Positions 18,808-29,831 of a DNA stretch of 64,000 nucleotides are shown here, piece by piece. The DNA lies in the NCBI GenBank assembly GCA_963704815.1, contig CAVPHU010000011.1, positions 62,001-126,000 on the forward strand, given 5' to 3'. The position numbers and the translations under genes are program-made. The number at the start of each line of letters is the position of its first letter. Positions within the stretch are counted from its first letter, which is position 1. Origin of the DNA: DATKWD01 sp963704815 (GTDB lineage Bacteria > Actinomycetota > Acidimicrobiia > Acidimicrobiales > Salinilacustritrichaceae). The notes under the pieces were generated by a model that did not search any database, was not told the origin of the DNA, and saw only the letters and a program-made list of their open reading frames with translations.

Positions 18808-19325
18808 ATGAGTGAGCTCGATGACCGTGCAGAACGAGTGGCGTGGTTCGGGGCGGTGTGCGAGGAGCTGCATGGCCGCTTTGCGTCCGACACCGAAGGG
18901 GCGCCGGCGTCCTACATCCCCGAGCTGGCCGAGGTCGATCCCGACCGTTTCGCCATCGCCGCGGTGACCTTCGACGGCATCGAGGTCGGCGTCGGGGACC
19001 GCGACGCACTTCTTCACGATCCAGTCGATCTCGAAGCTGCTGCTCTACGGGCTCGCCCTCGAGACCCATGGTCGCGACAAGGTGCTCGACCACGTCGGTG
19101 TCGCGCCGACCGGCGACAGCTTCAACGCCATCCTGCTCGACGAGGTCGACCATCGCGCCCCGAACCCGATGGTGAACGCGGGAGCGATCGCCGTCACCGA
19201 CCTGGTGGCTGGTGCCGATCTGGACGAGCGGGTCGAGACCGTCCGCTCGATGTACGAGCGGTACCTCGGGCGAAAGCCCGAGATCGACCATGACGTCTGG
19301 GCGTCCGAACGAGCCACCGGCGACC
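18808..19325 (+). pseudogene. Glutaminase remnant (glsA-like), frameshifted and 3'-truncated
   Basis: The N-terminal frame from ATG 18808 reads SYIPELAEVDPDRFAIAAV and FDGIEVGVGDRDA, then breaks at about 19005-19010. Another frame continues with FFTIQSISKLLLYGLALETH, containing the catalytic SxxK of serine-dependent glutaminases, and VDHRAPNPMVNAGAIAVTDL, the conserved Asn-Pro-Met-Val-Asn-Ala-Gly motif. Homology stops abruptly after DVWASERATGD near 19320; the remaining ~140 residues of a normal ~310-residue glutaminase (including the catalytic Tyr region) are missing and the sequence beyond is unrelated. The frameshift may be a sequencing indel, but the loss of the 3' half makes a non-functional remnant likely. 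The intact enzyme would hydrolyse glutamine to glutamate and ammonia. Confidence 0.8.
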
Positions 19326-19576
19326 TGATCTGCGAAGGCCGAGCAAGCCCCGGCGTCGAAGTCGGAGTGGGACGACTGCCGACGTCAGGGTCGTGGGAGG
19401 TCGGTCATGTCCACGGTGTCGACATATGATAAATAGAAGCTCGGACCCCGGGAAGAGGTCCTCGACGTGGGCGAGTATCCACGAATCACCCTTGAGCGCC
19501 GATGGTCCGCTCTCCCACCCTCCACGCTGACAGACGGGACGACGAAATGTCCGGCACGCGACCACTCGTGCCTGGA
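19326..19576. other. Intergenic segment after the glutaminase break, no gene seen
   Basis: The segment begins where glutaminase similarity ends. It contains a short AT-rich patch (ACATATGATAAATAGAAG near 19423-19440) that is unlike its surroundings. I see no conserved frame, RNA gene or repeat. It could be a recombination or deletion junction. Confidence 0.4.
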
Positions 19577-20128
19577 TCAGCATTCGATGGTTGCGACCTC
19601 ACCGCCCAGTTCGTCGGCAAGATTCTGCGTCGTCTCGAGGTCAGCGGCTTGAGGTTCAGTCGTACCCAACTCGAGATCGACAGCAAGGGCCCAATAATTG
19701 CCGGATGCGTAGACGATTGATCCGCCTGGGAGGAACGCGCAGCCTTGCGTCTCACCGATCCTGACGTAGTCGGCGAAACGGTCTGGACCGACGAACGTGT
19801 CAATTGTGATGCCTCTGCCGTTCGAGAGTGTGCAACTCCCTGACCTGTCAACCTCAGGGTTCGGGAGGATCGTCTCGACGAAGTCGGCGCAACCCAAGCC
19901 CTGGGACTCAAGAGACTCTGCAATCGCAGCAGGATCAGTCACAGGCGCCTCTTCAGAGGCCGACGGGGAGGACGTCGCGGAGGACGTCGCGGAGGACGTC
20001 GCGGAGGCAGCGTCTTGCGCCTCGCTTGACGTAGTGCCCTGGTCTGCTGCACCGGACGTCTCGTCGCCGTCACCACACGCGGCCAGCATGAGCACGGTCG
20101 AGGCGACTATCAGGATCGCTCGATTCAT
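19577..20128 (-). CDS. Small secreted lipoprotein of unknown function
   Basis: 183-residue protein with a clear lipoprotein signal: MNRAILIVASTVLMLAACGD, with lipobox LAAC at residues 15-18. After the anchor comes a low-complexity Ser/Ala/Thr linker made of a repeated ATSS unit (residues ~42-55), then a compact C-terminal domain (~65-183) with four cysteines (GCADF, GSCTLSNG, GCAFLPGG and the C-terminal ATIEC) that could form two disulfides. I do not recognise the domain. It probably sits on the outer face of the membrane. It is flanked on the left by the broken glutaminase and on the right by a gene-poor stretch, so the whole 19.3-20.6 kb piece may have been acquired or rearranged. Confidence 0.7.
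   Translation of the reverse strand: MNRAILIVASTVLMLAACGDGDETSGAADQGTTSSEAQDAASATSSATSSATSSPSASEEAPVTDPAAIAESLESQGLGCADFVETILPNPEVDRSGSCTLSNGRGITIDTFVGPDRFADYVRIGETQGCAFLPGGSIVYASGNYWALAVDLELGTTEPQAADLETTQNLADELGGEVATIEC
19967..20007. repeat. 12-base in-frame tandem repeat within the lipoprotein gene
   Basis: Three perfect copies of GGAGGACGTCGC (19967-20002) and a partial fourth encode the repeated ATSS linker on the minus strand. Because the unit is a multiple of three, copy-number change would only lengthen or shorten the linker. Confidence 0.85.
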
Positions 20129-20637
20129 GAAGTCACCCTATGACGCTGTCGGGCCTCGTGGCCGCGAGCGGAGGGGAATGACGTGTGACGGTTCCCGGTG
20201 CCCGATGGTGGCGGCTCCGCGTACCACGAGATCCCCAGAGAACATCCGATTCCCCCTTCCGGACCTCCTCCTCGGCCCCGCCCAAGACCCGATGGCCCCG
20301 ACTGGCGCCGCGGGCCAACGTTCCACTCGCCGCATCCACACGCTCCCATCATCGAACCTCCACGTCGAGTCCCGGACGCGAGGATCGAGACCCCGTCACG
20401 GGCCAGTGTGTTGTTCCACGCGATCCGTCGTGCGTTGAGGACCCTGCGTATGCGCTGGCAGGGTTGAGCAGACTCAGACCGCCGTGACGAGCAGCGCACG
20501 TAGCGTGCTGTCGCTCAGATGTGGAACCGATCGAGCACCCCGCGCACGGGCGCCGAGTCGAACCAACCCGGAATTGGCGCCCATGTGACGGCCTCCGCAC
20601 GCAGCGTGCGTGAGCCGACAGTCGAGGTTCGGCGATA
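20129..20637. other. 509-base gene-poor region with two triloop hairpins
   Basis: No frame here has the strong GC-at-third-position bias of its neighbours, and none resembles a known protein. Near the right end are two related small hairpins: GCACG-TAG-CGTGC (20496-20508) and CGCACG-CAG-CGTGCG (20596-20610). They may terminate or attenuate the acyl-AMP ligase transcript, whose stop is at 20638. Confidence 0.5.
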
Positions 20638-22317
20638 TCAGACGCTGACGAGGAGCGATTCGAGGTACTGCTGCTTGCAGAGGCTGCGTTGGAGCTTGCC
20701 CGAACTCGTCTTGGGGAGGCTGCCGGGCGACACGAGCACGACGTCCTTGGGCGGCACGCCGACCGTGAGACGCACTGCCTCGGTGACCGTCCGGCGCACC
20801 GGGGCGAGGTCGGTGGCCTTCGACTCGGCCACGACGACCAGGTGCTCCTTGCCGCGACCGCCGTCGATCCCGAAGGCGATGATGTTGCCGGCCCGAACAC
20901 CGTCGATCTCGACCAGCGAACGCTCGACGTCCTCGGGGAAGACGTTGCGGCCGCCCACGATGATCACGTCCTTGATCCGGCCGCACATCACCATCTCGCC
21001 GTCGATCAGGTAGGCGAGGTCGCCGGTGCGGAGCCAGCCGTTGCGGAACAGGCGAGCGTTGTCGTCGGGTCGCTTGTAGTAGCCCGGCGTCACCGAGGTC
21101 CCACGGATCTCGAGCTCGCCGACCTCACGGTCTCGCTGCGGCGTCCCGGTGTCAGGGTCGACCACTCGGATCTCGAGCCCGGGCACCGCACGACCGAGGA
21201 TCGGAATCCGGCGCACGTTCTCGGCGTCGTGGGCCACCGGCGCGGCATACCGCTCGGTCTCGAGGACCCGCTGGTCGACCGTGTCGATCCGCATGCCCGC
21301 ACCCGGTTCGGGGAACGTGCCGGCGATGGCGATCTCGGCCATGCCGAAGGCACAGAACGCCGACTCGGGACGCAGCCCGAACGGGGCACCGGCCTCGTAG
21401 AACGCCTCGACCGTGGTGGGGTCGATCGGCTCGGCGCCGTTGAGTGCGACCCGCATCGACGACAGGTCGAGATCGGTGCGGCCATGCGACTCGGCGAGAT
21501 GCAGCGCCCGGGTCGCAAGCACGTAGCTGAAGTTCGGTCCGGCGGTGGCGGTTCCCCGATAGGTCGAGATCCACTCCAACCAGCGCAGGGGTGACCCCAT
21601 GAAGTCCTGCGGGGCGCCGAGCACCAGGCCACACCCGGTCGTCATCGAGGTGCACAGCAAGCCCACCAAGCCCATGTCGTGATAGAGCGGCAGCCACGAC
21701 ACCAGCACGTCGTCGTCGATGTCGAGCTCGGCGGCCTGGGTGAGCGCGTCGAGGTTGGCGCAGACGGTGCGGTGCGGCAACACGACGCCCTTGGGGTCCG
21801 ATGTCGAGCCGCTGGTGAACTGGAGAATGGCGATCGAGTCGGGATCGACCTCGGGACGAACCCATGCGTCGGCGTCGCCGACCGCTTCGTCGAGCAGCAG
21901 CATCGGCGGATCGCCGGCTTCGGGCTCGATGAACGGCATCAGCTCGGGGTCGACGAGCACCAGCGTTGCGTCGCTGTGGTGGATGCGGAGCCGGGTCGAG
22001 TCGACGAACGACTCGATGCTCGCCATGCGCATCGGCAGCGGGAGGACGACGATGGTCGCACCGGCGAGCCAGATGCCCTGGATAGCGGTCACGAGGCTCC
22101 GCGACGTCGGGCCGAGGAGGGCCACGTGGTCGCCTGGCTCCACCCCACGCTCCTGGAGCCCGGCGGCAACCGCCTGCGCCTCGGTGTGGACGCGGGCCCA
22201 CGGAACCGCGACGTGATCGTCGCCGTCGACGAACACGACATCGTGTCCCTGTGTGGCGGCACGCACGACGCGCTCCAGCAGGGTGGATGGGCCGGGAAGA
22301 ACGGGAGGGTTCGGCAC
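20638..22317 (-). CDS. Fatty-acyl-AMP ligase / acyl-CoA synthetase family protein
   Basis: 559-residue adenylate-forming enzyme. The ATP/AMP-binding signature is ILQFTSGSTSDPKGVVLPHR (residues ~166-185); later motifs are FCAFGMAEIAIAGTF (A5), NGWLRTGDLAYLIDGEM (A7) and GRIKDVIIVGGRNVFPEDVE (A8), and the catalytic lysine lies in LPKTSSGKLQR near the C-terminus. SWLPLYHDMGLVG is typical of the FadD/FAAL branch that activates long-chain acids for polyketide or lipid synthesis. No insertion characteristic of mycobacterial FAALs can be judged by eye, so CoA ligase versus AMP ligase is left open. It is divergent from a sulfotransferase gene with 80 bases between them; together they might modify a lipid, but this is inference. 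Confidence 0.85.
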   Translation of the reverse strand: MPNPPVLPGPSTLLERVVRAATQGHDVVFVDGDDHVAVPWARVHTEAQAVAAGLQERGVEPGDHVALLGPTSRSLVTAIQGIWLAGATIVVLPLPMRMASIESFVDSTRLRIHHSDATLVLVDPELMPFIEPEAGDPPMLLLDEAVGDADAWVRPEVDPDSIAILQFTSGSTSDPKGVVLPHRTVCANLDALTQAAELDIDDDVLVSWLPLYHDMGLVGLLCTSMTTGCGLVLGAPQDFMGSPLRWLEWISTYRGTATAGPNFSYVLATRALHLAESHGRTDLDLSSMRVALNGAEPIDPTTVEAFYEAGAPFGLRPESAFCAFGMAEIAIAGTFPEPGAGMRIDTVDQRVLETERYAAPVAHDAENVRRIPILGRAVPGLEIRVVDPDTGTPQRDREVGELEIRGTSVTPGYYKRPDDNARLFRNGWLRTGDLAYLIDGEMVMCGRIKDVIIVGGRNVFPEDVERSLVEIDGVRAGNIIAFGIDGGRGKEHLVVVAESKATDLAPVRRTVTEAVRLTVGVPPKDVVLVSPGSLPKTSSGKLQRSLCKQQYLESLLVSV

Positions 22318-22397
22318 GACAGGTCTGACCGTCGCCGACGCGACGGGGTTACAGACCTCCGACCCGTCGCCTGAAGCACCGGTAGCCTCCGGCCCGC

Positions 22398-22982
22398 TTG
22401 AAGATCTTCGGGATCGGCCTCAACAAGACCGGGACGTCGTCGCTGCACCGCGCCCTGACCGCCCTCGGCTACACGAGCATCCATGCCGGGGGTCCACCGT
22501 TCCGGGCGCTGATCGACCGGGCGATCGACGAGCAGGTCCCGTTGCTCACCCACCTTCCCGAAGCCGACGCCTACTCCGACCTCGGACGGCTCACGACCAA
22601 CTTCGATCTGCTCGACGCGCAGTATCCCGGCAGCCGGTTCGTGCTCACCACCCGACCCGTCGACGAGTGGCTCGACAGTCGGCAGCGCCACGTCGAGCGC
22701 AACCGAGCCCGGGCGGCTCAGGGTCAGTACGACGGGGTCTTCCTCAACATCGACCTCGACCGTTGGCGCCGGGACTTCGAGAACCATCACCGCGACGTCC
22801 GCGCCCACTTCGCCGGCCGCGACAACCTGCTCGAGATGCGGATCACCGAGGGCGACGGCTACGACGAACTCTGCCCGTTCCTCGGCATCGACGTGCCCGA
22901 GGAACCCTTTCCCTGGACCAACCGCGACCTGTCGACGGTGAACCCTGCACGCCGGCTGTGGTGGAAGGTCCGCCGCCGCTGA
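22398..22982 (+). CDS. Sulfotransferase family protein
   Basis: 194-residue P-loop protein beginning at TTG 22398. The PAPS 5'-phosphosulfate-binding loop is visible at residues 4-16 (FGIGLNKTGTSSLHRAL), matching the IGxxKxGTTSL pattern of bacterial sulfotransferases; a 3'-phosphate-binding strand follows (YPGSRFVLTTRPVDEWLDSR). The family also includes relatives annotated as sulfotransferase-like without proven activity. It is short compared with typical 250-300-residue enzymes but complete at both ends. It is convergent with leuS, 12 bases between stops. The presence of a sulfate-activation/reduction locus 11 kb away is compatible with PAPS supply, though no functional link is shown. Confidence 0.8.
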   Translation: MKIFGIGLNKTGTSSLHRALTALGYTSIHAGGPPFRALIDRAIDEQVPLLTHLPEADAYSDLGRLTTNFDLLDAQYPGSRFVLTTRPVDEWLDSRQRHVERNRARAAQGQYDGVFLNIDLDRWRRDFENHHRDVRAHFAGRDNLLEMRITEGDGYDELCPFLGIDVPEEPFPWTNRDLSTVNPARRLWWKVRRR

Positions 22983-22994
22983 ATCCGGCGCCGA

Positions 22995-25466
<2,472 letters not shown>

Positions 25467-25557
25467 GGCGGCCGATCGTACTGACGGCCGAGTCGGGGCC
25501 CGAAGCGAGATCGGGTTTCTGCGACGTGGCGCCGAGGGGTAGATTGCCTGTCCCTTC

Positions 25558-25631
25558 GGGGCTGTAGCTCAGTTGGCTAGAGCACCACACTGGCAGTGTG
25601 GGGGTCGTGGGTTCGAGTCCCATCAGCTCCA
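25558..25631 (+). tRNA. tRNA-Ala (anticodon GGC)
   Basis: Full cloverleaf: acceptor GGGGCTG / CAGCTCC, D arm GCTC-AGTTGGCTA-GAGC, anticodon stem CCACA/TGTGG with loop CTGGCAG (anticodon GGC), and T arm GTGGG-TTCGAGT-CCCAT. The G3-U70 pair, the alanine identity element, is present. The discriminator is A; 3' CCA is not encoded (ACCCG follows). A hairpin terminator starts 13 bases downstream. Confidence 0.95.
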
Positions 25632-25642
25632 CCCGAACCACG

Positions 25643-25667
25643 AGGGCCCGACCCAAGGTCGGGCCTT
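25643..25667. terminator. Bidirectional hairpin terminator for tRNA-Ala and rsfS
   Basis: Stem GGCCCGACC-CAA-GGTCGGGCC (25645-25665), extended by GA/TT pairing, with a short TT after it on the plus strand. It lies between the tRNA 3' end and the rsfS stop (25675) on the opposite strand and can serve both. Confidence 0.75.
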
Positions 25668-25674
25668 CGTCGTG

Positions 25675-26061
25675 TCAGGAGCCGGGATCGGCAGCGGCCG
25701 GCGCGCCGGCTGCCCACTCGACGGTGGGGACGTCGCGCCAGAGCCGTTCGAGGTCGTAGTACTCACGGGTCTTGTCGGTGAACACGTGCACGACGAACGG
25801 GCCGTAGTCGACGAGAGCCCACTCGAGGTCGTCGAGACCCTCGGCGCGGATGGGGTCGGGCCCGCCCGCCTCCTTGAGTCGGGACTCGATCTCCTCGACG
25901 ATCGCCTTCACCAACCGACGGTTCGGCGCCGAGGCGATCACGAAGTGGTCGGTGACGGCCAAGACGTCACCCACGTCGAGGACGACCGGGTCGGTGGCCT
26001 GCTTCTCGTCGGCCGCGCGAGCGGCGAGCACGGGCCAGGTCGGGTCTCCGAGTTCGGACAT
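25675..26061 (-). CDS. rsfS: Ribosomal silencing factor RsfS
   Basis: 128-residue Iojap/RsfS protein that binds L14 on the large subunit and blocks subunit joining when nutrients are short. Family motifs: ATDPVVLDVGDVLAVTDHFV and ASAPNRRLVKAIVEEIESRL, then WALVDYGPFVVHVFTDKTRE and YYDLERLWRDVP. It has a short Ala/Pro-rich C-terminal tail. The ATG at 26061 shares one base with the stop of the preceding LytR_C gene (TGATG), implying translational coupling. nadD, this LytR_C gene and rsfS form the usual actinobacterial operon. Confidence 0.95.
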   Translation of the reverse strand: MSELGDPTWPVLAARAADEKQATDPVVLDVGDVLAVTDHFVIASAPNRRLVKAIVEEIESRLKEAGGPDPIRAEGLDDLEWALVDYGPFVVHVFTDKTREYYDLERLWRDVPTVEWAAGAPAAADPGS

Positions 26062-28097
26062 CAGTCGACCCCGGTGTAGTCGCTGCCGATCACGATCGTG
26101 ATGTCGACGTTCTCGACCGGGCGCTCCTCGCGGACGATCTCGCCGACGCCGAGCGCTTCCTGGAGCGCCCGCGCATCGTCGCTGAAGGAGGGGTCGGTGA
26201 AGATGATCTGCGTCGTCGACTCCGAGAACGTGCTGGCGTTTCCGAAGACGGTGATCTCGGCTCCGGCCTGCACGAGTGGGGTGACCAGGGGCGGCAGGAT
26301 GTCGGGGTCGGTGGTGCCGTTCAGCAGCCGCACCTTGGGGCGCACCCCGAACTCGGGGCTGGTCGGCAGCGGGATGATGTCGGTGATCAGCGCCTCGATC
26401 TGCGCCTCGTTCGCGACGAACACCACAGGACCGTCAGGAACCTGGAACTCGGTCACCGGGAGCGTCATCATCGTGACCGGACCACTGGCCAGGCCACGGG
26501 CGAATCGTCCGATGCCTGAGTCGACCTCACCTGGCACGGCGCCCGGGTCGTCGCTGGCTGCGATGGCCGCGAGCCACTCGGTCCAGAAGACCTCGTCGCG
26601 TGCGAGGCGAGCGAGCTCGCTCTCGCCTTCAGTGCCCTCGCTGAGGTACTGCCCGACGCCCACGGCCTCGAGTTGGATCTCACCCGCGGGGAACAGCAGG
26701 CCGTCCTCGCCCGTCACCGGATCGGTGAGGATCACCGAGTCGGGGTTGTCGAAGGTGAACGGGGCCAACGGTTCGGTGAGCGTCGTCCACCGAGGGCTGT
26801 CGATCTCGACCACGTCCTGGATGCCGGTGCCCAGCATGTCCTGGATGACCTGGGTCGCGACCGGCGCTCCACCCCCTGCATAGGCCAGCGTGAGCGGCTG
26901 CTCGCCGAATTCCTCGAGTTCGCCCAACGTGCTCGTGGGGATGAACACGATGGCGCCTCCCTGATCGTCGGGCCCCAGCGCGAGCAACGTGTAGCCCAGC
27001 ACCTCGTCGCCGTCGTTGTGGATGACCAGCATGGTGGGGCTCGGCGTCACGAACGCCTCGAAGCCCGGGGCCGAGGGGTCGTCGGTGACGTTGATCACCT
27101 TGCCATCGGTGCTCTCGCGGACCGTCTCGGATCCGAGGTACGCGAGAGCACCGCCACCCGCGATCAGCGCAAGGACGGCGGTGGCGAACGCCACCCGGCG
27201 CCACCTGGGCGGAGGCGGCGGCGGGGACACGACCTTGCGCCTCCGGCGCCAGCGACGCTTGTTCGGTTCGGCCTCGCTGTCCTCGTCGTCGGGTGGCGGT
27301 GCGGCACCGGTCGAGGAGTCCGGGGCCACTGGTGAAGGGGCGAGGACCGATGCCGCGGCGACCGCCGGAGCGGCCTTGCTGCCGTCGAAGAGCGACTCCT
27401 CCTGCACCGGCCCTGCGACACCGGGCTCCTCGAGGGGCGGGGTGGGCGCGGCCTCCTCACCGAAGACGTCGAAGAGGCGCCGGATCTCGAGCACCTCGGG
27501 GTCGACCGCCGGCTCCGGCTCGGCCGTGGGCGTCGCCGAGATCGCGAGCGGGGCTCCGGCAGAGGCCCTGGCCTGGGCCGTGCCGAGGTCGGGTTCGAGC
27601 ACGACGGCCGGTCGGACAACCGCGCCTGACCCGTGATCCGGAGAAGACACGACGGGTTCGGCAATCTCGTGGCGTGCACCGGGTTCCGATGGTGCCGTCC
27701 GGGCCACTTCGTCATCGAACACGCCCGATGCCGGCGCACCAGCGGCAGCGACGTCACGGTCAGGAGCTTCCCTCTGGGCCCGACGGACCCGAGGCCGAGG
27801 CGTGGGCTCGACCGGCGTCGCCGCCGGTCGGGTCGGCTCGGCTGGATCGTCCACACGCGCCGCGCTGGTCGGCTCAGCCGGATCGTCGGCGCGATCCTCG
27901 GCCGATCGGGCGACGGCCGGCTCGAACGGGTCCTCGCCGGAGTCGTGTGCGTCGCGGAACGCCCGCAAGCGCGCTCGAGCGCCGGTCCCGCCGGTGGGCA
28001 GGGTCGGACGAAACGAGTCGTCGCCCTCGGCCGTCGAGGGCGGGGCGGAAGGAGGCCGACGAACATCGTCGTCGTCCCCGGGTCGGCGGGAGGTCAC
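26061..28097 (-). CDS. Membrane protein with LytR_C domain and degenerate LCP-like region
   Basis: 678 residues. The first ~290 are disordered and rich in Pro, Glu, Asp and Ala; an Arg-rich patch (PNKRRWRRRRKVVSPPP) leads into one membrane helix (RVAFATAVLALIAGGGALAY). The extracytoplasmic part begins with a stretch resembling an LCP domain (PTMLVIHNDGDEVLGYTLLA and VFIPTSTLGELEEF), but the arginine-rich active-site pattern of true LytR-CpsA-Psr phosphotransferases is not evident. The C-terminus is a LytR_C domain (VRPKVRLLNGTTDPDILPPL ... ERPVENVDITIVIGSDY). In other actinomycetes an LCP/LytR_C gene sits at this same place between nadD and rsfS. A cell-wall role is inferred; catalytic activity is doubtful. 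Confidence 0.72.
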   Translation of the reverse strand: MTSRRPGDDDDVRRPPSAPPSTAEGDDSFRPTLPTGGTGARARLRAFRDAHDSGEDPFEPAVARSAEDRADDPAEPTSAARVDDPAEPTRPAATPVEPTPRPRVRRAQREAPDRDVAAAGAPASGVFDDEVARTAPSEPGARHEIAEPVVSSPDHGSGAVVRPAVVLEPDLGTAQARASAGAPLAISATPTAEPEPAVDPEVLEIRRLFDVFGEEAAPTPPLEEPGVAGPVQEESLFDGSKAAPAVAAASVLAPSPVAPDSSTGAAPPPDDEDSEAEPNKRRWRRRRKVVSPPPPPPRWRRVAFATAVLALIAGGGALAYLGSETVRESTDGKVINVTDDPSAPGFEAFVTPSPTMLVIHNDGDEVLGYTLLALGPDDQGGAIVFIPTSTLGELEEFGEQPLTLAYAGGGAPVATQVIQDMLGTGIQDVVEIDSPRWTTLTEPLAPFTFDNPDSVILTDPVTGEDGLLFPAGEIQLEAVGVGQYLSEGTEGESELARLARDEVFWTEWLAAIAASDDPGAVPGEVDSGIGRFARGLASGPVTMMTLPVTEFQVPDGPVVFVANEAQIEALITDIIPLPTSPEFGVRPKVRLLNGTTDPDILPPLVTPLVQAGAEITVFGNASTFSESTTQIIFTDPSFSDDARALQEALGVGEIVREERPVENVDITIVIGSDYTGVD

Positions 28098-28143
28098 GTG
28101 GTGTCACGATAGAGCCGTCGAGGCCTGCCGGAGCAGCAGGGCG

Positions 28144-28731
28144 TCACGTCGCCGCCCGATACAGACCCCGGGCGCGAATGCAGGCGATCACGTCCTTCGG
28201 CAACAAGTAGTCGAGCGGTCGGCCGTCATCGACCCGGCTGCGGAGGTCGGTCGACGAGACCTCGAGCCTCGGCACCTCGACCCGTTGCCACGAGAACCCG
28301 TCCGGAAGCACGCGATGCACGCCCTCGCCCGGTCGGTCGACGACGACGATCGTCGAGGTCGCACGCACCTCGTCGACCCGCTCCCACGTGTCGAGTCCAG
28401 CCGCTGCATCGCTTCCGAGCACGAGGAAGACGTCGTCGAAACCGTCGGAGCGGAGGCCGGCGATCGTGTCGGCGGTGTAGGACAGCCCGCCGCGGCGCAG
28501 TTCGAGGTCGCTCGCCTCCAGTCCGTCGACACCGTCGACGGCTGCCTCGACCATCGCAAGGCGGTCGGCGGCGGGCGTGATGGTGCGGGTCCCCACCTTC
28601 TGCCACGGGGCGTTGGCGACCACCAGCAACATCCGGTCGAGTGCGAGGGCATGGCGCACGTTGACCGCGGTGACGAGGTGTCCGACGTGCGGCGGATCGA
28701 ACGTCCCCCCGAACAGCCCGACCGACGTCAC
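28144..28731 (-). CDS. nadD: Nicotinate-nucleotide adenylyltransferase
   Basis: Transfers AMP from ATP to nicotinate mononucleotide in NAD synthesis; 195 residues. The nucleotidyltransferase signature GLFGGTFDPPHVGHL lies at residues 5-19, and the second motif SSTDLRSRV (ISSTxIR type) near residue 160. Also seen: LLVVANAPWQKV, DDVFLVLGSDAAAGLDTW, and the C-terminal LPKDVIACIRARGLY. It is the first gene of the nadD-LytR_C-rsfS run, with a 46-base gap to the next gene, and is divergent from the sigma factor gene. Confidence 0.95.
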   Translation of the reverse strand: MTSVGLFGGTFDPPHVGHLVTAVNVRHALALDRMLLVVANAPWQKVGTRTITPAADRLAMVEAAVDGVDGLEASDLELRRGGLSYTADTIAGLRSDGFDDVFLVLGSDAAAGLDTWERVDEVRATSTIVVVDRPGEGVHRVLPDGFSWQRVEVPRLEVSSTDLRSRVDDGRPLDYLLPKDVIACIRARGLYRAAT

Positions 28732-28952
28732 CCCGGCACCGTAGGAAACGAAACCGGTTTGCCGCCACTGCTGCGGAGCAGACAGGGTCGGTGAGCGCCC
28801 GCCACCGACGTGACCGATGTCACGAACGGAAACGGAATCCTTCGGGTATGGGCGTCGTTCTACTGATCACCACCGAAGACCGTGTCACCTTCGGAGCAAT
28901 CCCTCCCCCACACGGGAATGACACGCCCGTGACTCCCGTTGTGATGAGAGCG

Positions 28953-29786
28953 ATGACAGACTCAGTAGGCCAGTACCTCAACGAAATCGGCATGGTGCCG
29001 CTCCTGAATGCCCAGGAAGAGCGCGAGCTCTCCCAGTTGATCGAAAAGGGCTTCGAGGCGCGAGCAGCGATCGAGGCAGGTGACGATTCCATCGCCAACC
29101 GCCGCGTGGTCCGCAAGGCCGCCGAGGCCAAGGACCGGTTCATCCGGGCCAACCTGCGTCTGGTGGTCAGCGTTGCCCGTCGCTATCCCCTGCCCCCGTC
29201 GATGGAACTCCTCGACCTGGTGCAGGAGGGCAATCTCGGCCTCGAGCACGCGGTCGACAAGTTCGACTGGCGCAAGGGCTTCAAGTTCTCCACCTACGCC
29301 ACGTTCTGGATCCGCCAGGCCATCGGTCGAGCCCTCGACCAGAAGGCGAGTCTCATCCGCCTGCCGGGCGATCGCTCGGCTTCGCTCCGGGCGGCCCTGC
29401 GGCAGGTCTCCGGAAGCGGCGACGACCTCGACGAGGAGAACGCCCGGCTCCACCGCCTCACCTCTCCCACGTCGCTCGATCGCACCGTCGGCAACGACGA
29501 AGACGGCAGCGAGCTCGTCGATCTGCTCGCCGATCGGGCCCCCGGGCCCGAGCAGCTCACGCTCGAATCGGCCGAGGAAGAGTTCGTCACCGGACTCCTC
29601 GACGTCCTCGACACCCGTGCCCGCCATGCCGTCCAGCAGCGCTTCGGCCTCGACGACGGTCGCAAGCGCAGCTACCGCGAGGTCGGCGAAGAGCTCGGCG
29701 TCACCGCCGAGGCGGCCCGCCGGCTGGTCAAGCGAGCCATCAACACCGTCAAACAAGAAGCAGAGAGCCGTATCCCCGCTGCCTGA
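28953..29786 (+). CDS. RNA polymerase sigma-70 family factor, group 2-like
   Basis: About 277 residues from ATG 28953 (MTDSVGQYLNEIGMVPLLNA); ATG 28944 and GTG 28941 are alternatives. Region 1.2/2 is complete: KDRFIRANLRLVVSVARRY, LLDLVQEGNLGLEHAVDKFD, and FSTYATFWIRQAIGRALDQK, the -10-recognising helix. Region 3 is compact, and region 4 ends with SYREVGEELGVTAEAARRLV, the -35-binding helix-turn-helix. The protein lacks the long region 1.1 of the primary sigma factor, and it is the right size for a group 2 (SigB/HrdD-like) sigma of actinomycetes, used in stationary phase or stress. No anti-sigma gene is next to it. It precedes the DAHP synthase gene by 45 bases. Confidence 0.87.
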   Translation: MTDSVGQYLNEIGMVPLLNAQEERELSQLIEKGFEARAAIEAGDDSIANRRVVRKAAEAKDRFIRANLRLVVSVARRYPLPPSMELLDLVQEGNLGLEHAVDKFDWRKGFKFSTYATFWIRQAIGRALDQKASLIRLPGDRSASLRAALRQVSGSGDDLDEENARLHRLTSPTSLDRTVGNDEDGSELVDLLADRAPGPEQLTLESAEEEFVTGLLDVLDTRARHAVQQRFGLDDGRKRSYREVGEELGVTAEAARRLVKRAINTVKQEAESRIPAA

Positions 29787-29831
29787 GCCGGCCAAACCTT
29801 TTGCCATCGTGGCCTTGAGCAGACAACGCTG

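Noticed and set aside
20125..20499. A small protein in the gene-poor region
   Set aside because: No conserved look, no ribosome-binding site and no codon bias.
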